From NCBI GenBank assembly GCA_023853785.1, contig JAJIRX010000135.1, positions 1 through 34,966 on the forward strand: a stretch of DNA of 34,966 nucleotides, written 5' to 3'. Source of the stretch: Psilocybe azurescens. Its lineage: Eukaryota > Basidiomycota > Agaricomycetes > Agaricales > Agrocybaceae. Positions 1 to 10,600 of the stretch are shown here, one piece after another; the first letter of the stretch is position 1; the number at the start of each line of letters is the position of its first letter. The notes below the pieces were generated by a model. It did not search any database. It was not told where the DNA came from and worked only from the letters and a program-made list of their open reading frames with translations. A program made the translations under genes and the position numbers.

Positions 1-1301
1 ACTAATGGCACATATCCCTCATTTCTTCATTTCCATTCCAAGCCTTCTCAGTATTTACCTAGAAATTCTCTCCTGAGCCGCCGCTTTAAATTACGGATAG
101 ATAGTTGCGTTATCACCGATAGCTCAATCACAATGACCATCGCCGCTCCAGCACTTTGCTAAGACAAGCTGAGAGATGACCTTGATAACCCCGAATATAC
201 ATGTGGTTAGTAGAGAACACGCGGAGTATGCGGCGTTCAACAATGACGTCGGCCAGAACACGCAACGACCGTTCAGTGAGACAATGGGATGAAGAACAAT
301 GAAAGGCAGTCCTATCTCAGGTTGCACGGGTGACCAAGTTACCGACAGGAGGAAGATGAACTGAGCGAAATAGAGGGTTTACAAAAAAATTGTGTCGTAG
401 AGTATAGAATCAACTTGCCTCTCTTGAAATTATCTCGGTAATCTGCCCCCTTCCACTTCGGCCCTAAAGGAGATATTGGCTTCCTAAGAGACTTGAATCC
501 CAGCGTCGTTGGACCGTCCCATTGTTCTAGTAGACACGGCCATGTATTATTTGAAATCCTCGCAATGCCAGTGCGATTTGGAGCAACACGCGCCCAGACG
601 GTACGAAGTCGTCCTCTCGATCATGCGAGCGAGTTTACCCTAGGAAAACGCGTTGGTCGGCCTGCGGACTGCGCACCCTGATAAAAATTAACGATTCAGA
701 GTTCATAGAGCATGTAGTCAAACAGCCGATTCGTGCACCATCTTGTTAAGCAGCTTGGAGGCCCAGCTTCTATTAATAAGCTGTTATTTACTTCGCAGTA
801 GGATACACCTTAGTAATACAGCTAGCTGGCATCCATGATCTGAAAAACAGGTCAAACTCACCCCGAACGGTGTCGTGAAAGACCGTCAGAAGCTCTTTGG
901 TGCTTTTGAACTACTCCAGGGTTCTGGGGAGTTTGCGTAGATGATACTAAATAACGGTATTCCTCCGTAAGCCGATCCAAACGTTCCCAAGGCAAGAGGC
1001 AGGTAAGTGACCGTAAGGCCAGCCTAAGTTCATCTATCTTGCCGGCCATATAGTTTCGCAAGGCACAAGTTGCTCCAGACACTCTAGAAGTCATTGTTTC
1101 GGAGTAATGACCATCCCAAAAGTGGATTTACAATGAGAGGAAAATGCGATTTTCCATTGCCATCCAAGTAAATTTTTCTGATACAACTGACATGAGAAGT
1201 TGAAAGGTGCATAATGCGCTTGCAAATAATGACAATGGCATGGAGAGACGTCGGATGGTCGATCGCACCTTTTATATTGTGCAGTGCTCATGAATCAGGG
1301 A

Positions 1302-1448
1302 TTATTTCCGGGTCAACCAAAAGTCCTCAGTCAACCTGTTTAGCTTGGGAAGCTGGCTGGCCGGTTCAGGCAGTCACGCGCACAAACTGCCGACAATGCC
1401 GCACCACAGTTGACCCGAAAATAGAAGTAAACTTGCCTGTTGAGGACT
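1302..1448. repeat. Interleaved imperfect inverted repeats
   Basis: The arm at 1302-1317 (ending CCGGGTCAAC) is the near-complement of 1409-1423 (GTTGACCCGAAAATA). A second arm at 1322-1329 (AGTCCTCA) is complementary to 1441-1448 (TGAGGACT). The arms interleave as A-B-A'-B' over about 150 bp. This may be the remnant of a small inverted-repeat element, or chance. No transposase is nearby. Confidence 0.3.
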
Positions 1449-1700
1449 CCTAGGGCTGTTCTTGGAAGTCAAAGCCCATAGTGACGAAGGAAAAAGAATA
1501 TCGTTCCAAACAGAACGCCATCGAAAATAATTTCAGAAATTCGTTCGTGTGCAAAGACTTTCTCAACGTGAAATCTGTCCCAAGCCTTTCAATCAGGATT
1601 GTTTGATGTCAACGAAAGAGATATCGAACTAAGAAAAGATTCAACAAAAGATACGTGGGTTCAAAGGTCATGAAGAGGTGTGTGATGTGCAATGCATCTC

Positions 1701-1730
1701 TAATTAAGATATATAATTAAGATATATAAT
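1701..1730. repeat. 13-nt tandem duplication, AT-rich
   Basis: The unit TAATTAAGATATA occurs twice back to back at 1701-1713 and 1714-1726, followed by a partial TAAT. It lies about 50 bp beyond the stop codon of the PriA-like gene on the other strand. It is probably simple slippage. Confidence 0.6.
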
Positions 1731-1780
1731 TCCACTTTCCGTAAGATCCTACTTGCGAGTGCAAGCATTGTTTCGAGAGT

Positions 1781-2480
1781 CTAATGAGTATCCGGAAGAC
1801 ATGAGTCAACGACGCATGTCCCTACGACACATGCAATATCGTTGGCGCCGACGATAGTCGTGCAGTCATGTCTGGGGAAAGAATATTACTCATACATCCA
1901 GGACAAACGGATAATGAAGACATACTTGGCGTTCAGACTAGGGCAACCACCGCAAGCCCGCAAGTCGGCTTTGATATCAACACATTCGAAGCCTTGCTCT
2001 ATCCAGGCAGACAGTGATGTAGGGAGCGATGAGAGCGATCCAGCGTCGGCGATGGGGCATCCGTAAAGGCCGGATGGACAAATGGACTCTGCAAGTTCAG
2101 AGGGAGGCACAGAGCTCAATATTCTGCGACTGAGATTTCTGGCCCTGGGTCGTTGAGAAGGGGTAGGATAATTGTCGGCTCCGCCGTTGTTGTTCTCCCA
2201 TCGTCCTCCGTCGTTATGATTCCCTCCGCCGTTATATCCACCACCGTGATCTCCTCCGCCTGACCCAGAGCTAAACTGCCTGGGATGGAAACTGGGAACC
2301 TAAAACGTTCTCTTTAGGGCACAATTTACAATGGATTGAAGGGAAAGGACATACCGGTTCACCAGCAGGAACACCACGAACTTTGTATTCCGAGGTGGTA
2401 TGCGTTGGGCTCCCAGCTCTGGCAGCCGACACGAGTGCAAGTGTCAGGACCAGAAAACGGCGGCAAGAGAAGACAGTCAT
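1781..2480 (-). CDS. PriA-like secreted cysteine-rich protein
   Basis: Three exons read cleanly on the minus strand: 2480-2355, 2299-1926 and 1871-1781, with GT..AG introns of 55 and 54 nt, giving 196 residues. The N-terminus is a signal peptide (MTVFSCRRFLVLTLALVSAA). A Gly/Asn/His-rich linker follows. The C-terminal half is a cysteine domain with the order CPSG..GCPI..FECVD..CGGC..DCT..ACVVGTCVVDSC. That pattern is the one I know from PriA-type proteins of mushrooms, first noticed as fruiting-associated transcripts in Lentinula. The role is unproven; an extracellular or wall location is inferred. Both splice phases fit without any base correction. A TATA-like box lies about 140 nt upstream. 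Confidence 0.8.
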
Positions 2481-3536
2481 CTTGAAGGAACGTGGAACAG
2501 CAGAAAGCCGATAGAGGGTAAAAGACAGAGCAAAACACGAAATAGTGTCAATCGCGGAGTATAATTACAGTCTCGCGGAAATTTTGCCAAAAAAAACCAA
2601 AGCCGCCTTTTCAAATGCGTATTTATATCCGCAGAACCGCACAAGCAGTTGAAATTCTCCTTTAATATTCGAAACTCAGAATGTAAAGGTCAAACATAAG
2701 ACGTACATAACCCTATCGTATCCCTTGAAGGTGAACCATAAAGGAGAAATTAGACGAGTACCAAAGATAAATTACATAAATTCTGCTCACCAATAAAGGA
2801 AGGCCAAGATGTCCATGACAAACATTTGCCTCCGTTTAGTATTAAATCGTGGATGTCGAACTAAATATGTCGAATCGTCAACAGATCGCTCTCGGCGTCG
2901 ATGTGGCCATTAAATTGGCGCTGGTCCAACACCGGTCATTCTGGAGATACTTTGCAATGACTTTAGGTTCGTTAACATCCAGATAGGAGGCGAATGCCCT
3001 ACGAGTCTGAAACTTGAGTCGGATGTTCGACGAACAACGACACTTGTGTCAACATTGGTTACTGCACAGATGGCAGAACTACAAGGAGAACTGAAATCGA
3101 ACTCACGTGCGGGTGGGTAAAGCCTAAAACTTTGCTCACATCATCGATGACCATGCTTTGTGTCTGAGCACTTGTAGCAGAGGTATTCTTAGTCCGCACT
3201 GGTGTGGAGCGTGCCGCATGCGCGAGTCTGAGATCGAAAATAATTGAAAGTCAGAATTACTGCAAACGCTCACTGCTGCAGCAGTCACATTCAGGTCAAG
3301 AATGTTTTATTGACCGCAACTATTCTAGCTACCCGGATCATCTTGCGGAATGCCTTCAACTTATTTTTGATATATACTCAAAAGCTGCTCGACATCTAGA
3401 AAGTGCTTCTTGGATATCTGTGACCTGAAGACATTCATCGACTCGGAACACCCATCACCCAAACAACGATTTCTTCAAGACATTCGAAGGCGCTGGCAGG
3501 CAGGACTGCAACGCAAGACAAGATATATGAAACGGC
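2481..3536. other. Divergent intergenic region
   Basis: About 1.05 kb between the PriA-like gene (leftward) and the EXO5-like gene (rightward). Open frames such as 3204-3428 (+) show no recognisable motif. Apart from the TATA-like box at 2620-2627 I see no distinct element. Confidence 0.45.
2620..2627 (-). promoter_or_regulatory. TATA-like box of the PriA-like gene
   Basis: TATAAATA on the minus strand, about 140 nt upstream of the ATG at 2480. The position is reasonable for a core promoter of a strongly expressed secreted protein. It is a sequence match only. Confidence 0.35.
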
Positions 3537-5986
3537 ATGTCTGATTACGGCTCTGATGACTTTCATGGGTTGAATCTATCTGAATTTACTGCCGAAGATT
3601 TCGCGAACATAGATGCCAACATTGCATCACTTTCACGAACTGGATCTCATGAGAAAACAGAGGTTGTAGAATCTTTCTTCGGGTCAGAGATTATCAAGGA
3701 TACTTCGCCTCCCGGTTTATATGATCCTGAGGACACCCCTGTCCGAAACCGATACCGAGAATGTCCACGATATCGTAGCTGGGGCTTATGCCGACATCTC
3801 GTTCCGGTCGGGTACTTTCGACCCTCAACCTTAGTTCTTTGAGCAACGAAGAACTCGCCGGGCTGGATAAACAAACATTGAAAGAGATTAAAAAGCCAAA
3901 CGGTGGCCCGTCTATTGCCATTGAAATCGAAGGTCTTTTGGATGAACCCGGTCAATCATCCAAAAACTCCGCCACAGTTAACAGTCGTCTAGTTAATGCT
4001 GGGAAACCTTGGTTGCCTAATTCCCCTCTCAACCAATTTCGATCGTTTATGACCCTTTCTGTGACCGATCTTGTGGCACCTGCATGGTGAGTCATTGACA
4101 TTCTGCTTCACCTGGTGTTTATACTAACTAGCGAAGGTGCGAAGTTCAGTACGACTATGGCCTGCGGGGCAAGAGATCGCGCCCAGTCAGCGAACGTCCT
4201 AAAAGCTTCGTATCTTCCACTGGAAAGACAATATCCCCAGAGATAAGCGTCGTCAAGAAAACGATATACAGACTAGACAAGGACTGGTAAGCTCAAAACG
4301 GTTGCCAGTAAAAACCGACTCATCTGCGACATCAGGCAGTTCACAAGGAGCTTGAAAGGGAAATAAAGTTCGAAGAGCTACAAGTGGAAATTACAACTGA
4401 CGAAACGCGTTGGGGCCTGAGGTGCGCAATTGTCTAAAGACATGTGGAACAGTTTGACTGATAAATCGACAAGACTTGTGAACATGATTGCCTGCTTGAA
4501 AAGTACCATGGGAGGATTTACGGTAAATTTCGATACTGACTTTTTTACTATCTTGACATTCACCATTGGCACCAGCGAGAGATGCCTGTTTTTGGCGTTG
4601 TTCACGACGAAGTCGTCGTCGGTATTATGGTAAATACCTATTCTTTAAAGACGACTCGCCATTCATTGTTCTTCAGGATGAAGTAATAAAAGAAGAAGTA
4701 TCATATCCTCGCGACACAAAGCATACTAAAAGTTCAAAACGGCCTTCACACAAATTGCAGTCCTATTCAGGCACTAAAAAGCACGCACTAGTTCACCTTC
4801 TCCACAACCTCGAATCGATGCCTTCTTTGAAAGTCCGAAGAAAGCAGCAAGGAAGGAAGAACCGCAATCCGATGAGGATCACGAGTCACAGCCACAAAAA
4901 CCTGGATACGTTCTGCACATCAAGGACAATAAAACGCGGAAAAATGTCTATGTACCCTCGGATCCTGATATGCAGTCGGGTCGTATGCAGCTTATGTTAT
5001 ATCGAAGACTTTTATCAGAGTTACTTTCAACAAATCCCCCTTATGATTTTTCGCCTATCTGGAAAAAGGTAGACGTTGATTCCACGGCAATCTTTCCGAC
5101 GAAATTTCTTATCCAAGCGCACCTTATCGAAGATTCTTCTGGGTTTCAATCCACCTGTCTGGATGACTTGGTGGCATTGTGGCACAGTGAGGTAAAGGAA
5201 TTGAATATCCTTGGTGTGGATCCGACCTTGGAATTGGTATATCGTTTAAGGCCTCCTCCTGGCAGTGAACGGAAGGGAAAAGATGTTGAAACAATGGGAC
5301 GTTCAAAGATCATCAACGATGAGGAGAGAGATTTAGCGATGGCTATCGCTGCCAGTCTGAAAGACGTGTCTACCTCAAAGCATTCTACTCCATCAATACC
5401 TACATTGTTGGATCCGTCGGTTGCAGTACCACAAGACGAGCGAGAGCAGCCTACGGTCCCACTTCTTGACTTTGAAGACATGGAACTTCAGTGGGCACTC
5501 CGTGAATCAATTACGCCACAAAATCTTTCGAGCACTTCTAATGTTTCAGGTACGTGTTGTATGCGGTCGCTTTGTACATGAATGTCGTTGATTACTTCTA
5601 TAGAACTTCCAACATCCCAGCATACTACGATAAATGGCAAAGGTAAGAGGAATGCAGAAGAAGAAGAAGAAATCACAGCACCCGAAGAAAAAGGGATATG
5701 GCGCTTCAAGGTAATCGGAACGAAAAAATTTCTGCATGACGATGAGGAGTTGGACAAGTATCTGGATCATGTATTAGAGTGGTGGCGAGGAGAACGGAGA
5801 CCTGAGGGAGTCCCTTTGGAACGCGCCTACCGTTGTTCGTGAGTGTGGTTTACGTTGTGGATCTCCAATCCATTTTCGAGTTGACGGTTTTGTTTACGAA
5901 GATATTGCGAGTATGCCAATGACTGCGAATGGCGCGCTGATAAGGCACTGGAACTAAGCAAGAAGAAGCGTCCAATGGTTCAATAA
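3537..5986 (+). CDS. EXO5: EXO5-type single-strand exonuclease with tandem UIMs
   Basis: Exonuclease V (Dem1/EXO5) family, a PD-(D/E)XK nuclease with an iron-sulfur cluster acting in mitochondrial or nuclear DNA maintenance. Landmarks in order: SVTDLVAPAWCEVQYDYGLR (exons ending 4086 and starting 4137), VHKELEREI, RLVNMIACL, REMPVFGVVHDEVVVGIMDE, GRMQLMLYRRLLSELL near 4978, and LDHVLEWWRGERRPEGVPLE. The last two exons join to give CSYCEYANDCEW, the cluster ligands C-x2-C-x5-C. Introns: 4087-4136, 4287-4335, 4422-4473, 4523-4575, 4630-4676, 5550-5603, 5839-5901. Two ubiquitin-interacting motifs sit at 5318-5365 and 5468-5512. The frame breaks at C4 3736-3739 and near 3835, at A4 4258-4261 and at A5 4776-4780; added bases restore conserved text at the last two. 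Start chosen at the first ATG before LNLSEFTAEDF. Confidence 0.85.
5318..5512 (+). other. Two ubiquitin-interacting motifs in the EXO5 linker
   Basis: The first motif (DEERDLAMAIAASLKD, 5318-5365) fits the UIM consensus fully: acidic cluster, hydrophobic residue, x2, Ala, x3, Ser, x2, acidic. The second (FEDMELQWALRESI, within 5468-5512) fits except for the final acidic residue. They lie about 35 residues apart in a Ser/Pro-rich linker, after the YRLRPPPGSERK block and before the WRFKVIGTKKF block of the nuclease fold. Confidence 0.7.
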
Positions 5987-6522
5987 CGTTGATGTTAACC
6001 ACGCATGGGTAATCATGGACAAATCATCCACATGGCAGCCTTTTTGCGTCTTTGGAGGGTGACTGGAAAAATTTCTCCTAGTCCCTTCTGTGTTGTAATT
6101 CTACTAAGTGAATCTTTACGAGCCCACGAAATCACTAATTAAGAGCAAATTATAAACTAAGATACTTGACGTCAGTGAATTCTTAACTACTTTGATCGGA
6201 TGGAATCCGTGACTCCCGAGCTGTGCATTAATTAATAGGCTTGAGTAACTAGAAGCTTTGATCCCTCCCACCCTGTCGGCAGGCTGTCCTTTGGTTGGTT
6301 GTCCTGTCTCGACTGCGAATAATGGTCTTTTCGTTTGAAGATGATGAGATGATAGCCTAGTTGTTTCAATCCTCGGACAGGTACTGCCAATTTAAGTCGC
6401 AACCTGTTGGAACAACCAATTTCCGGGAGTAACCAAGTATTCATAACTGACTGTTCTCTTCTCTCTCAACCTCCACAACGGTATTCCACAGCGTCGCGCG
6501 ACGCGATCCTTCATCATCCAAA
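5987..6522. other. Intergenic, copper transporter upstream region
   Basis: 536 bp between the EXO5 stop and the Ctr start. It holds a GAGCAAA (TTTGCTC on the other strand) at 6143-6149, resembling the core of Mac1-type copper elements but with a non-matching flanking base, and a perfect palindrome at 6491-6504. The open frame at 6232-6444 (-) has no recognisable features. Confidence 0.4.
6491..6504. promoter_or_regulatory. 14-bp perfect palindrome before the Ctr start
   Basis: GCGTCGCGCGACGC is identical to its reverse complement and ends 18 nt before the ATG at 6523, probably within the 5' leader. It could be a dimeric factor site or an RNA hairpin. No known motif is assigned. Confidence 0.35.
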
Positions 6523-7588
6523 ATGACTTTTGAGTCCCATTTACACTGGTCATTCAACGATGAACACGTTCTTCTACCCAATGTCGTATTGAATTCGTTC
6601 GGAAACTTCGTAGTGGCATTACTTTTGGTCGTCAGCATATGTCTCTTAGAAAGGTGCGCATCTAATCACTCAAGTTTGTATTTGTGGTTCTAATGGCTGA
6701 ATATACTAGATTCATTACCTCTGCTCGAGAAGCAGTGGGTTCCTCGTTTCTTCAAATTGTCACGGATATCTTTTGCCTTCTGGCGGACTGGATTGTATTC
6801 CGTAGCTACCTTGCTTAGATTGTGAGATCATTTATGTCCTGTGAGGCCTCAAACTGAACACACTCTCATCCTAAGGTGCTATATGCTTGTGGCCATGACA
6901 TTTCATGTCGGGTGAGCAGTATGGTGGTATCGTGCTGAGCTGTTCGTTGACAGAATTCTTGATAGTTTACTCGCAACAATTGTAGGTATCGGACTATCTA
7001 CTGCTTGACACTTCCTGATACATTGCAACCGGAATCAGGTCATCACACTTTCCGCGGCCCAATTTGCCATTGAACTACACAACCTACCAAAAGCACGCGA
7101 CGTATATCCTCAGTATGTCCTTCTTGTCCTCAAATTAGTGCCCATTCTTATTCACATTCCAGCCACAAGTATGAATCGATTTCACAGCCACTTCTATCGG
7201 AAGAAGAACAAACTTATCCTCCCAAGTCTATAAAGACGCGTCCTAGATCTAAATCAAAACCAGACGACATATTCATACATCCAATGCAATCAAACATCGC
7301 TCGAGCTGACGCCGTCGCGCTAGAAATGGGTCTAGCAGGGAAACCGAAAGGGTGAAAGCCAATTCTTACACGCGTGAAGAATCTGTTTGGGAGATTGGAA
7401 AAGGTCGAGATATGGCACGCGAATTACTCATGGGATCGCAAGACAAGAAAAAGCTCGTGAACCATTTTACATCAACGGCTCAGACTTGGATTCATCCTAG
7501 AGATGCAAAAAGACTTTGTAACACCATCATTTGCACCTTAGACGTGTGTAATTATAGTAAAATTGATTATGATAGTCCATCCAAATAA
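6523..7588 (+). CDS. Ctr-family copper transporter
   Basis: Ctr proteins move Cu(I) across membranes as trimers. The start MTFESHLHWSFNDEHVLLPN is followed by a first membrane segment (SFGNFVVALLLVVSICLLER). A middle block reads PRFFKLSRISFAFWRTGLY, then CYMLVAMTFHVGI, whose M-x3-M is the Ctr copper filter, then a third segment ATIVITLSAAQFAIEL. Introns: 6654-6709, 6822-6875, 6912-6953, 6982-7038, 7113-7162. The N-terminus lacks the Met-rich repeats of high-affinity plasma-membrane forms, so a Ctr2-like vacuolar role is possible. Just after the first intron the frame must change between ERFIT and LLEKQW, unresolved. The apparent stop at 7353 follows GGG 7350-7352; one more G continues into VKANSYTREESVWEIGKGRD and ends at 7588. 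A protein ending at 7355 is the alternative. Confidence 0.8.
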
Positions 7589-7678
7589 TATAATCCAACA
7601 TACAAAGTACAAAGATAACGGGAGAGTGGATCATTTCATATCATCTATCTTCGCCGCGTAGCATACCAGGTCTTTTCG

Positions 7679-10600
7679 TCAAGATTTTGGCAGCCGCCGC
7701 GGGCGCGATTGCTCAGCCTCTGCTGATTTCTTTTGCCACTGATCAATCAATCTCCCAACCCCTTGATAGGGCTGTTCAGGAGGTGAAGATGCCTGATCTT
7801 CCTGCCTTGACGAAGAGCCCTCGTTGATGGAGATGGCAGGTTTGTGAGGCGAGCTAGATTTGAATGTCTCAGACGGAAGTGACATTTTAGTTGAACGTGA
7901 TGCTGTTGCGTCTGAGCGGGAATAAGAAGTGGCAGGTGGATCTGCCTTGATCGATACGTTCCTGGTGGATTTATCTGGTGATGGAGAACGAGTGAAATTA
8001 TCTCGCCGAGTGTCCGAAGTGCCTTTTCTCGACGTTTTTGTTGGCGTATGGCTGAGACCGGTATTAGCATGACGAAGTGGTTCATTTCTTTTAGAAGGAT
8101 CCCCGCTCGGTCGCCCGGATGCATCACTTGACATTGAAGTCTTTGAGGGCATAGGCTTAGGTTTAATGGGCTCCGGAAAGATTTTGTTGTTCGCACGTCC
8201 GTTCTCAACAGAGGCTGATGTCACCTTGGTGGAGACTGGTCTGTTGATTGGCGACGGCGGCCCAGGAGGTATCATACCAGGTGACTTCGCTGAGCCACCG
8301 ATGGCTTCATATCGCTGAACCATATCAGATATAGAGGTTCGTCTCGTTGCACGTGGCTTTGGTTCTTGGGGAGGCATCAGATTCGTGGTAGGAGTCGACG
8401 CACTGTCGGCCGACTTGGACGGGAAGATGAACATTGATTGAGGACGAGAACGAGCAGTGGGTTTGGAGCCATTTATATGAGGCTGCGATTTATCGTTAAG
8501 GGGTATGGTTTGGAGACGTGGTGACCGATTCATCGCCGTCGACGGAGGTTTGTTTGCATTGGCTGTAGGAGAAGGCGTCTTGCGATCCAAGTCCTGGGCG
8601 GCTGGTGGGGGCGCCAATCCTGATGGTCTAGGTTTATAGACTTTATAGTCACCAACACTGTAGTGCATAGGTGGGCGTTCGGGTTCGGGTTCCCTCTCTT
8701 TCTCCCATTCTCTCTCCCTCTCTTTCTCTCTCTCTCTTTCTCTCTCTCCCTCTCCCGTTCTTTCTCCCTCTCCCGTTCTTTCTCCCTCCCCTGTTCTTTC
8801 TCCCTCTCCTCGCCCGCTCTCTCTCTTTCCCTTTCCCTCTCTCGTTCAATATTATTTTTCTTTCTCCTTTTCCTTCTCTCTCTCTTTCTCCCTAGTCTCC
8901 TTTTCTGTCTCTTTCTCCTTACCTACAACACGGCCACCATATTGGTATACGAGTTCATGCACGGAACTCTGCCTTCCTTTCGCCCTTGAAGTTTGCCTCT
9001 TTTGTGCGACAGATGGCATGCTCCTCGCATCCTCTGGTCCTTCATCTGCACTTGACGAATCATCACCCGTTTCCTTCCCTCGCGTCGCTACAGGGCTCCA
9101 ATTATCAGTAAGACCACTTCGGGAACTTTGTTGCTGCGAGCGATCTGTATCAATTTTTCAATGGCTGGAAACGCGCGTTTGAACTTGGAAACCGTGGGGA
9201 AAGATCAGCAGAGGGTGGTTCATCAATAGTACGTTCTGGAGCAAGAACGTGCTGAGTCGCAGCACTAGATTGAGGGATTGTGAAATCGTCAACTTCAATA
9301 AATGAGGCCCGTTTGCTCGGGGAATCGCGAAGAACCGCCACATCTGTTGGTGTAGGTGTAGTTTTGACATCGTCGAAGTCGTCTCCAGTCAGCCAATCTC
9401 GCGGCGGAGTGTTCGCTTGTGGTCTGCGAGGGAGTTTGGGAGGGTGAAGGTTATCATTGGATGCGTTTAGCTCAGTTGGCGGCGGTTCCCTTTCCGTAGG
9501 CCTACTCGTTGAAAATGAGGGGTTCATAGTGACTGAACTTCGATGTTTCCTGATGACCATGGGCCTTACAGACTGCTTACTGCTCCCCACGTCGACAAGA
9601 TTTTGCGATGAGTTACCGTTCTTAACCTGATTGTCGTCAGGCTTTCGACTCTCCTTTGGCTCGCGCATAGCAATGCCTGTCACTTGCTCCGACCTTACAC
9701 CCTCAACAGAATGGGAATTATTTATCTGAGGAACAGAAGGTCTCAATAAATTGCCACCTGTTCCGGAAGACTCAATGTTGGCCTTTGATGAATATTGAGG
9801 GCGATTACTTGCAGCGTTTCTGGACATTGCGGGCATGTAATGTGACGAGGCGTCGTTGACTGCAGAAGGATATAATGCGTTCGCAGGAGGTGAAAACTGC
9901 GCATCCAATTCTTCAAGTGAAGGATACCTAGATTCGATATGGCCATCTGGGTTTGTCGAAGGAGATGGACTAGGAACAGAGGGCGAACGTTGAGAGTGCT
10001 TATAGAAAGAGCTTCCAGATCCTGGTGTAGGTATAGGGGACAAGGACTGGGATTGTAAAGGGGTTGCAGATAGGTACCTTGGCTGCGGTGAAGGCGAAGG
10101 TCGAGCAGAGATGTCATTTGACTGGTTGTTGTCACGGTAATAGTTTTCCTGTGTCGAAGATAAGCTCATAGTGGCCAGTCCAGTCCGCAATTTACGAGCT
10201 TCTCCCAATGTAGGTGCTGTTTTGGGGGTTGACGACATGAGCCCAAGGCCCTCGAATGCATCCTTGTCCCTGTTTTGAACCAGGCGCTCTGGCTTTGGCC
10301 GAATCATATTGGACCCAGTGTAGGCCAAAGGAGTAACAGGAGCATCATTTGACTTTGTGAGATTGATGTTGGGCCGGGGGCTAAGCTTTGGAGGCTGAGG
10401 ATAAGCACCCAGATTGGGATCAGACGAATTCCACAATTTCTCTGCAAAGTCATCTCCAAACCCTGTCGGCTTCTCTTTCCTTGCTACCTGAGGTAGTTTT
10501 TCCTGCCCTTTAATACCCCAGCCATCGTCCATATTATTCAAGGAACCTCCGCGAGCAGATGTTTTCTCGGTAGCGGATTTCCAAATCTTGTCTTTCTCGT

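Larger units (their letters stand above)
1..1780. other. Intergenic, no gene recognised
   Basis: Only short open frames (under about 80 codons) occur on either strand, with no recognisable motif and no credible chain of splice sites. Two structures are visible: an imperfect set of inverted repeats at 1302-1448 and a 13-nt AT-rich tandem duplication at 1701-1730. The right end holds the 3' flank of the minus-strand secreted-protein gene that ends at 1781. Confidence 0.5.

Noticed and set aside
3741..3778. 38-nt intron in EXO5
   Set aside because: It joins frames but is shorter than the other introns here, has a poor donor (GTCCGA), and would remove sequence that reads as protein in a third frame.
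8691..8900. Repeat array resembling CRISPR or a satellite
   Set aside because: It is a C/T microsatellite with one 18-nt repeat inside coding sequence; there are no spacers, and the host is a eukaryote.
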